From Christensenella sp. UBA767 (GTDB lineage Bacteria > Bacillota > Clostridia > Christensenellales > CAG-917), in the NCBI GenBank assembly GCA_002297185.1, contig DBJV01000038.1, forward strand, positions 1 through 9,481: DNA of 9,481 nucleotides, in the 5' to 3' direction. Below the pieces are notes generated by a model. It did no database searches. It was not told the DNA's origin and saw only the letters and a list, made by a program, of their open reading frames with translations. Position 1 is the stretch's first letter. Every line of letters starts with the position of its first letter. The position numbers and the translations under genes were made by a program. This document shows positions 1 to 4,962 of this stretch, in pieces.

Positions 1-239
1 TGCCGCAAAACGCCGTGTTGAGATATAGAAAAGACGGCGATTTTATTGAGAAATTCGGCGGCGGATCAAAAAGCCTCGGCGACTTCCTAACAGACAAAAA
101 AGTGCCGCTACGCAAAAGGGATACGCTAGTGTTGCTTGCTTGCGGCGAAGAGGTCTTTGCAATATTCGGAGTGGAAATCTCCAAAAAAGTCGCAATCGAC
201 GACGATACCGAAAATATATTGAAACTTACAACGAAATAA
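1..239 (+). CDS. tilS: tRNA(Ile)-lysidine synthase, C-terminal end (5' truncated)
   Basis: The frame is open from the window edge (first full codon at 3) to TAA at 237-239, giving the last 78 residues of a protein that starts outside the window. The segment VLRYRKDGDFIEKFGGG, then KSLGDFLTDKKVPLRKRD and VFAIFGVEIS, has the layout of the TilS C-terminal domain: an RxRxxGD start, a K-L-x-x-F-x-D-x-K-x-P-x-x-x-R core and a final v.G..i strand. TilS uses ATP to attach lysine to C34 of the CAU-anticodon tRNA-Ile, so that it reads AUA. The catalytic N-terminal PP-loop ATPase domain is not in the window. Having hpt directly downstream is the common Bacillota gene order and supports the call. The gap to hpt is 56 bases. 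Confidence 0.85.
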   Translation, partial: PQNAVLRYRKDGDFIEKFGGGSKSLGDFLTDKKVPLRKRDTLVLLACGEEVFAIFGVEISKKVAIDDDTENILKLTTK

Positions 240-284
240 GCGTGTGTACCGAAAATGCACCGCAACAAATATTATACTTATCGC

Positions 285-290
285 AAGAGG
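285..290 (+). promoter_or_regulatory. Ribosome binding site that fixes the hpt start
   Basis: AAGAGG lies five bases before the ATG at 296. This selects the short 180-residue protein over in-frame starts further upstream, which would run back into tilS. Confidence 0.7.
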
Positions 291-295
291 TCAAA

Positions 296-838
296 ATGTA
301 CGGAAAAGAAATCAAGAAAGTGCTTATCACAAAAGACGAAATCGCAAAACGCGTTGCCGAACTCGGCGAGCAAATCAACCGTGATTACGCAGGCGAGGCG
401 GTTACTCTCGTTTGCACGTTGAGAGGCGCAAGCATATTTTTTGCGGATTTGGTGAGAGAACTCACGGGCGACGTCGAAATAGATTTTATTGCTGTGTCCA
501 GCTACGGCGCAGGCACGAAATCAAGCGGTGAAGTGAAGATGATAAAGGACTTGTCCGAGCCTATAAAAGACAAAAACGTGATTATAGTCGAGGACATTAT
601 CGACACGGGAATTACGCTTTGCTACCTCAAGAGATTGCTCGAGGCACGCGCTCCCAAATCTCTCAAAGTGTGCGCGCTTTTGGATAAGCCCTCCCGTCGC
701 AAAGTCGATTTCAAGGGCGACTATATCGGCTTTGAAATAGAGAACGAATTTGTGGTCGGCTACGGTCTCGATTACAACGAAAAAATGAGAAATTTCAAAG
801 ACGTGTGCGTGCTTGCACCCGAGGGTTATGGTGGTTGA
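296..838 (+). CDS. hpt: Hypoxanthine (guanine) phosphoribosyltransferase
   Basis: This cytosolic purine-salvage enzyme makes IMP or GMP from hypoxanthine or guanine and PRPP. The 180-residue length is typical of bacterial Hpt. Motifs are in order: TLRGA at 41-45 (pyrophosphate loop), SSYG at 68-71 in the flexible active-site loop, VEDIIDTGITL at 98-108 (PRPP-binding signature with the paired acidic residues), KPSRRK at 131-136 (the purine-contacting lysine), and FVVGYGLDYNEKMRN near the C-terminus (Mg/purine site). The start is chosen from the AAGAGG site and because the family begins here; the open frame extends upstream to 140 but that part overlaps tilS. It follows tilS, as in many Bacillota, and its last codons overlap the likely start of cca at 828-831. 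Nothing is missing from the active site. Confidence 0.93.
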   Translation: MYGKEIKKVLITKDEIAKRVAELGEQINRDYAGEAVTLVCTLRGASIFFADLVRELTGDVEIDFIAVSSYGAGTKSSGEVKMIKDLSEPIKDKNVIIVEDIIDTGITLCYLKRLLEARAPKSLKVCALLDKPSRRKVDFKGDYIGFEIENEFVVGYGLDYNEKMRNFKDVCVLAPEGYGG

Positions 839-900
839 GAATACTGCAAAACTGAATAAACTCGCATCGCTCTTTTGCGCCCCACGCCACGCTCTATCTC
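828..900 (+). other. Out-of-frame N-terminus of cca (one-base frameshift)
   Basis: From ATG 828 (or GTG 831, five bases after GAGGG) the DNA reads MVVENTAKLNKLASLF, which is what the start of a CCA-adding enzyme looks like. It then meets the run TTTT at 873-876. Read with one T fewer, it continues APHATLYLVGGCVRD, joining exactly to the long cca frame at 901. As written, the 828 frame instead runs to TGA at 945-947. The long frame is closed upstream by TGA at 853-855 and has no ATG, GTG or TTG between that stop and 901. The region 828-900 is 73 bases, 24 codons plus one extra base. It may be a real mutation, a +1 slippage site at UUU-U, or a sequence or assembly error. Confidence 0.75.
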
Positions 901-2202
901 GTGGGCGGTTGCGTGCGCGACAAATTGCTCGGCACGGAGTGCTATGATATCGACATTTGCTCCAAACTGACAGTTGACGAGGTAAAAACGATACTGTTAA
1001 ACACCGATTTCGTCGTTTCGGACAAATGTTTGCGCATGGGAACGGTGCATATTTCAAGCGGCGATTTCGTTGCGGAATACACCACTTTCCGCACGGACAG
1101 TTACGATAGAGACAGCGGAAAACATCATCCCGATTTTGTCAAATTCACGGACGATATGTTGCTTGACGCAAGGCGCAGGGACTTCAAGTGCAACGCGCTT
1201 TACGAGGACATTCTGACGGGCGAAATCGTGGATATGGTAGGCGGCTTGCAGGATATAAAAAACAAGGTTATATCTACGGCGGACGACGCTCAAACCGTGT
1301 TCGAGGCAGACGGACTTCGCATATTGCGCATGGTGAGATTTGCAAGCGAACTCGGCTTTGAAATCGAGCCGCATACCTTCGACGTGGCAAAGCAAAACGC
1401 ATGGCGAGTCAAGGACTTGGCGGTGGAGCGCATAAGAGAGGAGCTTTGCAAAATCTTCGTTGCGGACACCAAGCACATAGAACTAAATTTGCCGACTGCG
1501 CACGTAAAGGGATTGAGGCTTTTGGACGAACTCGGGCTTGTAGATATGTTACTTCCCGAACTTGCCGCGCTCAAAGGTTTGGAGCAACCCAAGAAGTATC
1601 ACTTGTACGACGCATACGAGCATAGCGTCAAGGCGTATGAGGTCGCTCCGCCGAATATCAGGTTTTGCGCGCTTATGCACGACATAGGCAAAGCCGAGGC
1701 GGTGAGACGGTACGGAAACATGCACGGACACGACGTTATCGGCGCAGAGATGATGGGGGACGTGTGTCGTAGATTCAAGTTTTCCACGGCGCAGACGAGG
1801 CTTGCGGTGAGGCTCGTAAGGTGGCATATGGTTGACCTTGCAGGCGATATGTCAATAAACAAACTCCGCAGATTCGTGGCGAAAAATATGGACATCGCCG
1901 ACGATTTGTGTGCGCTTATGCGTGCGGACGCAATCGCGTCGTGCGGTCGCGACGATAAAGAGAATAGGATTGCATCGGTCGCAAAAGAACTCAAAGAGGA
2001 CGGAACTCCGCTTTGCATAAAAGACCTCAAAGTCGGCGGCGACGACCTCGTGCGGCTCGGCGTAGAGGAAAAAGACCGTGGAATAGTTCTTAACGCGCTT
2101 TGGGAAGATACCGTGATGAATCCTGCGCTCAACGATAGAAATAAAGCTCTCGATTATATCGAAAGAATGAATAAAAAACTCAAAGAAGGGAACAAAGTAT
2201 GA
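901..2202 (+). CDS. cca: CCA-adding tRNA nucleotidyltransferase with HD domain
   Basis: This class II nucleotidyltransferase completes or repairs the 3'-CCA end of tRNAs. Residues from the GTG at 901: GG motif GGCVRD at 2-7, catalytic DID at 16-18, RRRDF at 91-95, GLRILRMVRFASELGF at 138-153 (neck/RNA-binding signature), and an HD hydrolase domain from about 240 with H241, LMHDIGK at 258-264 and H275/H277. The GTG at 901 is the first codon usable in this frame, but it would make the protein begin inside the first beta strand, directly at the GG motif, with no good Shine-Dalgarno site. The true N-terminus is most likely the 24 residues encoded out of frame at 828-900 (full length about 457). 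The gene lies between hpt and rmuC, and its TGA overlaps the rmuC ATG by four bases. The family call is firm; whether the locus makes a full-length enzyme is uncertain. Confidence 0.88.
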   Translation: MGGCVRDKLLGTECYDIDICSKLTVDEVKTILLNTDFVVSDKCLRMGTVHISSGDFVAEYTTFRTDSYDRDSGKHHPDFVKFTDDMLLDARRRDFKCNALYEDILTGEIVDMVGGLQDIKNKVISTADDAQTVFEADGLRILRMVRFASELGFEIEPHTFDVAKQNAWRVKDLAVERIREELCKIFVADTKHIELNLPTAHVKGLRLLDELGLVDMLLPELAALKGLEQPKKYHLYDAYEHSVKAYEVAPPNIRFCALMHDIGKAEAVRRYGNMHGHDVIGAEMMGDVCRRFKFSTAQTRLAVRLVRWHMVDLAGDMSINKLRRFVAKNMDIADDLCALMRADAIASCGRDDKENRIASVAKELKEDGTPLCIKDLKVGGDDLVRLGVEEKDRGIVLNALWEDTVMNPALNDRNKALDYIERMNKKLKEGNKV

Positions 2203-3509
2203 CCGGAATTTACATATTGCTTGCAATTTGCGCCGTGTTGTCGCTCGCGTCGCTGGTGACTTGCGCTTTGATGCTCAAAAAACGCAATAACGGCGAGAAA
2301 GGTGTGACTATCGATGAATATCGAGACGAAACCGCACGCCTCAAAAACGATATCGATATGGATATCAAGATGGGCAATTCCATGCTTACGGGTGTGCTAA
2401 ACACGCAAAGCGAAAACATCAAGGCGATGGGCGAGCGTATGGACAGATTTATGTACAACACGCAAAAAGGGCTTGAGGACGTCAAGGCTACCACCGCGCA
2501 AAGCATTGCCAATTTGCGCCTTGCAAACGAGCAAAGCATAAAGGAAATGAAAGAGGACAATGCAAAGCAACTCGACAAAATGCGTGAAACCGTCGATGAA
2601 AAATTGAGCGCAACGCTCGAGCAGCGTTTCAATCAATCCTTCAAAATCGTCAACGACAGACTTGAAGAAATTAATCGTACTTTCGGCGAATTGCAGAATT
2701 TGCAGACTGGCGTTAGCGACCTCAACCGCATTTTCAAAAACGTCAAAACGCGCGGCACTTGGGGCGAAGTTGCACTCGAAAATCTGCTTGCGCAAATACT
2801 TGCTCCCGAGCAATATCAAAAGCAAGTCCGCATAAAACGCGGCAGCGACGATATGGTTGATTTCGTCATAAGGATGCCCGGAAAAGGCGACGAAGAAGTT
2901 ATGTTGCCAATCGATGCAAAGTTCCCCGTCGAAGATTACGCAAGGCTTGTCGAGGCGTCCGAAAAAGGCGATGCCGAGGGCGTGGAAAGCGCAAGCAAAG
3001 CATTGGCGGCAAGAGTTAAGAGCGAGGCTATGAGCATAAGAGACAAGTACGTCGTGCCTCCTCGCACAACGGATTTTGCAATTATGTATCTGCCCACCGA
3101 AGGGCTTTACGCCGAGGTCATCAGACGTGAAGGACTTGTGGAAGATATCCAAAACAAATACCGTATCGTCGTATGCGGTCCAACTACGATTGCGGCACTT
3201 CTCAACAGTTTGCAAATGGGATTCAGGAGCGTTGCGATAGAGAAGAGAAGTACGGAAATCGGCAAACTTTTGCAAAGCTTTATGAGCGATTTTGCGATGT
3301 TCACCAAGTACTTGCGCCAGACCGGCGACAGGCTGGACAGCGTGAAAAAGTCGCTTGAAAATGCGGAAGAGCGCACTCGCATCATCGGCAAAAAACTCAA
3401 CAAAGTCAACAGCCTTTCCGACGACAAAGGCCCCGATATGCAAGCACTTATAGACAGCGCCCCCGAGGGTGAAATTACGTTTGAGGAAGATTACGACAAT
3501 GAAGGCTGA
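2199..3509 (+). CDS. rmuC: RmuC-family protein, membrane-anchored coiled coil with nuclease-fold domain
   Basis: The 436-residue protein has a membrane anchor at about 4-25, a long charged alpha-helical (coiled-coil) region at about 35-165, and the RmuC domain at about 165-400. Recognisable RmuC blocks are RGTWGEVALENLL at 185-197, LPIDAKFP at 236-243, FAIMYLPTEGLYAEV at 293-307 and CGPTTIAALLNSLQMG at 326-341. The family is named for an E. coli gene that limits recombination between inverted repeats, and it is usually described as a predicted nuclease of the restriction-endonuclease fold; its biochemical role is not settled. The D-A-K of LPIDAKFP would be part of such a site. Translation is coupled: ATGA overlaps the end of cca, with GAAGGGA about eight bases upstream. 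The C-terminus is acidic and overlaps the PHP gene by 11 bases. Its presence close to many inverted repeats is suggestive only. Confidence 0.92.
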   Translation: MTGIYILLAICAVLSLASLVTCALMLKKRNNGEKGVTIDEYRDETARLKNDIDMDIKMGNSMLTGVLNTQSENIKAMGERMDRFMYNTQKGLEDVKATTAQSIANLRLANEQSIKEMKEDNAKQLDKMRETVDEKLSATLEQRFNQSFKIVNDRLEEINRTFGELQNLQTGVSDLNRIFKNVKTRGTWGEVALENLLAQILAPEQYQKQVRIKRGSDDMVDFVIRMPGKGDEEVMLPIDAKFPVEDYARLVEASEKGDAEGVESASKALAARVKSEAMSIRDKYVVPPRTTDFAIMYLPTEGLYAEVIRREGLVEDIQNKYRIVVCGPTTIAALLNSLQMGFRSVAIEKRSTEIGKLLQSFMSDFAMFTKYLRQTGDRLDSVKKSLENAEERTRIIGKKLNKVNSLSDDKGPDMQALIDSAPEGEITFEEDYDNEG

Positions 3510-4287
3510 TTTGCACATTCATACAACAAAAAGCGACGGCTCTAAAACGCCTGTCGAGGTAGTCCGTTGGGCAAAAAGCAAAGGGCTTGACGTTATGGCA
3601 ATCACCGACCACGACAGCGTTGACGGGCTTGACGAAGGCAGAAAAGAGGCGGAAAAACTTGGCATAAAATTCGTCGGAGGAATTGAACTTAGTACGTTCT
3701 CAACTTGCGAAATCCATATTTTAGGATACAATATCGACTACAAAAACCCCGATTTCGTGCAAGAATTGCGTGCAGTCAAGGATATGCGCAAGGATAGAAA
3801 CAAGCGCATCGCGCAAAAGTTGCAAGCACTCGGTATGAGAATAGACATCGACTTTGACAGCGACGGCGTGGGACGTATGAATATGGCGCGCGCAATGGTC
3901 AAGGCAGGCTATTGCAAGGACACCAACGAGGCGTTTGACAAGTATCTCGGAGTGGGCGCAAAAGCGTACTGCGAGTGCAGACGTCTTACCCCCGTCGAGG
4001 CGGTGAAACTCATAAAAAAATACGGCGGATTCGCCTCCGTCGCACACCCAAAAAAATACCTTCTCGACAAGAGGCTTGAGTTGCTTGTGAGCGGCCTTAA
4101 ACAATTCGGTCTTGACGGCATCGAACTCAATTATCCTTCTCACACCGAGCAAGACAAAATCGCCTTTGGCAAACTTGCCGAAAAGTATCGCCTCTTGCCC
4201 ACGGGCGGAAGTGATTATCACGGCGACGAGGACAAGAATTTCGTCTATGACCTCGACCTGAGAACCGCAAAGAGACTAATTAGGTAA
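3499..4287 (+). CDS. PHP-domain phosphoesterase (YciV / RNase AM-like)
   Basis: The 262-residue protein is a complete PHP metallophosphoesterase. Metal-binding motifs: DLHIHTTKSDG with H6, H8 and D13; ITDHDS with D37-H38; GIELS with E63; H73 in IHILGY; AHP with H183; SDYHG with D239 and H241. The insert containing GRMNMARAMVKAGY at 125-138, then AFDKYLGVGAKAY and the GG-F-x-S-V-AHP return to the barrel, matches the YciV-type subfamily. Characterised members hydrolyse 3',5'-nucleoside bisphosphates (such as pAp) or trim RNA 5' ends (RNase AM); the exact substrate here is inferred. The ATG at 3499 is preceded by GAGGAAGA about 10 bases upstream; an in-frame earlier start at 3469 lies within rmuC and adds a non-family tail. 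It overlaps rmuC by 11 bases and is the last gene of the operon. A hairpin array begins two bases after its stop. Confidence 0.9.
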   Translation: MKADLHIHTTKSDGSKTPVEVVRWAKSKGLDVMAITDHDSVDGLDEGRKEAEKLGIKFVGGIELSTFSTCEIHILGYNIDYKNPDFVQELRAVKDMRKDRNKRIAQKLQALGMRIDIDFDSDGVGRMNMARAMVKAGYCKDTNEAFDKYLGVGAKAYCECRRLTPVEAVKLIKKYGGFASVAHPKKYLLDKRLELLVSGLKQFGLDGIELNYPSHTEQDKIAFGKLAEKYRLLPTGGSDYHGDEDKNFVYDLDLRTAKRLIR

Positions 4288-4288
4288 A

Positions 4289-4388
4289 GTGATATTTGCG
4301 CAAAGCGCAAGTGATATTGTTGCTATCGCAACAGTGATAGTTTTGGCTTGCGCCAAAAGTGATATTCGCACTGCGTGCGAGTTATGGA
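4289..4388 (+). repeat. Hairpin array 1 (four hairpins separated by GTGATATT)
   Basis: The 8-nt word GTGATATT starts at 4289, 4311, (variant GTGATAG) 4334 and 4359, a spacing of 22, 23 and 25 bases. After each comes a perfect small hairpin with a different stem: TTGCGC-AAA-GCGCAA (4296-4310), GTTGC-TATC-GCAAC (4319-4332), TTTTGGC-TTGC-GCCAAAA (4341-4358) and TCGCAC-TGC-GTGCGA (4366-4380). It closes with AGTTATGG (4380-4387). It begins two bases after the PHP stop codon, so the first hairpins would lie in the 3' end of that operon's mRNA. None of the hairpins is followed by a convincing T-tract. Confidence 0.85.
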
Positions 4389-4402
4389 GTATTCTGTATT
4401 TC

Positions 4403-4446
4403 GCTGCGCTGGATTCCCACGGTCACTTCGTTCCCTCGGAATGACA
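4403..4446 (-). repeat. REP-like dispersed repeat, copy 1 (reverse)
   Basis: The reverse-strand core TGTCATTCCGAGG followed by GGAATCCAGC matches the other copies. Copies 1 and 2 face each other around GGAATATTCCA (4450-4460), forming an imperfect inverted pair about 100 bases long. Confidence 0.7.
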
Positions 4447-4462
4447 AGAGGAATATTCCATA

Positions 4463-4505
4463 TGTCATTGCGAGCGATAGCGTGGCAATCTAGCCGAAGG
4501 CGCAC
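4463..4505 (+). repeat. REP-like dispersed repeat, copy 2 (forward)
   Basis: The core TGTCATTGCGAGCG runs through GTGGCAATCTAGCC to the tail GAAGGCGCAC. The tail is followed by GCGATATAGCGAAA at 4517-4530, which recurs exactly at 8391-8404, so the repeated unit is longer than the palindromic core. Confidence 0.75.
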
Positions 4506-4545
4506 ACGCCAAACATGCGATATAGCGAAACTGTGGCAGGAGTTT

Positions 4546-4588
4546 TTATCCACACACCAAACAGACAATCTTGCAAAACTGTGGATAG
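4546..4588. other. Inverted pair of DnaA-box-like sites
   Basis: TTATCCACA at 4546-4554 is an exact consensus DnaA box. TGTGGATAG at 4580-4588 is the inverted form with one mismatch, 25 bases away. Two sites are too few to call an origin, and there is no dnaA or dnaN in the window. Confidence 0.3.
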
Positions 4589-4710
4589 ATCATTTATTCT
4601 TGCTTGAACTGATAGCAAAGATTGGCGGTGCGGTTAGTAGAGCAATAAATCTAGCGTGGCTGAGGCAATGCGCATAACTGCATGTTGCCGTTGCCACAGC
4701 GACGATTTTT

Positions 4711-4731
4711 GCTCGTGCGAGCCTGTTTTTT
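4711..4731 (+). terminator. Weak candidate intrinsic terminator
   Basis: GCTC-GTGC-GAGC (4711-4722) is followed by CTG and six Ts (4726-4731) on the + strand. The stem has only four firm pairs and the site is over 400 bases after the PHP gene. It could end read-through from the left operon before it runs antisense into copA. Confidence 0.25.
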
Positions 4732-4752
4732 GTTGTTGAAAGTGTTTTGCTA

Positions 4753-4962
4753 TCAGTCGATAGACGTTACGTCGTAGCCTGCGTCTTTTACGGCGGCTGT
4801 CAAAACTTCGTTATCAACGGGCTTTGCGAGGGTGACGACGGCAGACTTGCTGTCAAGCGAAACGTCTGCGCTGCTTACGCCGTCAACGCCTTCGAGTGCT
4901 TTCTTTACGTGTGCTACGCAATGCGAACACATCATTCCTTCGATTTTCAACGTTTTTGTCAT
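4753..4962 (-). CDS. Possible separately translated CopZ-like copper chaperone within copA
   Basis: Codon 807 of copA is an ATG preceded by AAAGGAG with an eight-base gap, a better ribosome site than copA itself has. Initiation there gives 69 residues, MTKTLKIEGMMCSHC onward: a complete single HMA domain with the GMxCxxC Cu(I) site and the length of a CopZ/Atx1-type chaperone. Such chaperones carry cytosolic copper to CopA and to CsoR-type sensors. The frame is the same as copA, so the same domain also forms the tail of the pump. Either both products are made, or a former separate copZ has been fused to copA by loss of the copA stop and kept its old start signal. No expression can be seen from sequence. 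Confidence 0.5.
   Translation of the reverse strand: MTKTLKIEGMMCSHCVAHVKKALEGVDGVSSADVSLDSKSAVVTLAKPVDNEVLTAAVKDAGYDVTSID

Larger units (their letters stand above)
4506..4752. other. Non-coding remainder between convergent PHP gene and copA
   Basis: I see no gene here. The stretch holds two DnaA-box-like nonamers (4546-4588), an imperfect hairpin at 4656-4697 (GTGGC/GCCAC outside, GGCAA/TTGCC and TGC/GCA inside), and a weak T-tract terminator candidate at 4711-4731. A phrase resembling a tRNA D-arm near 4631-4644 has no matching T-arm. Open frames across it are made from repeat sequence and look like no protein family. Confidence 0.5.

Noticed and set aside
2397..3518. 373-codon antisense frame across rmuC
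   Set aside because: It is a shadow of the rmuC codon pattern; the protein resembles no family and rmuC on the other strand is clear.
4289..4388. CRISPR array
   Set aside because: The constant word is only 8 nt, the variable parts are self-complementary hairpins of 11-18 nt rather than unique spacers of about 30 nt, and no cas gene is present.
4323..4677. Open frames on both strands through the PHP-copA gap
   Set aside because: They consist of translated REP-like and hairpin repeats (FWRKPK-type and SLRAIAWQS-type phrases) with no ribosome site and no family.
4621..4700. tRNA gene suggested by a GCGGTTAGTAGAGCA phrase
   Set aside because: There is no acceptor stem, anticodon arm or GGTTCGA-type T-arm at the needed distances.
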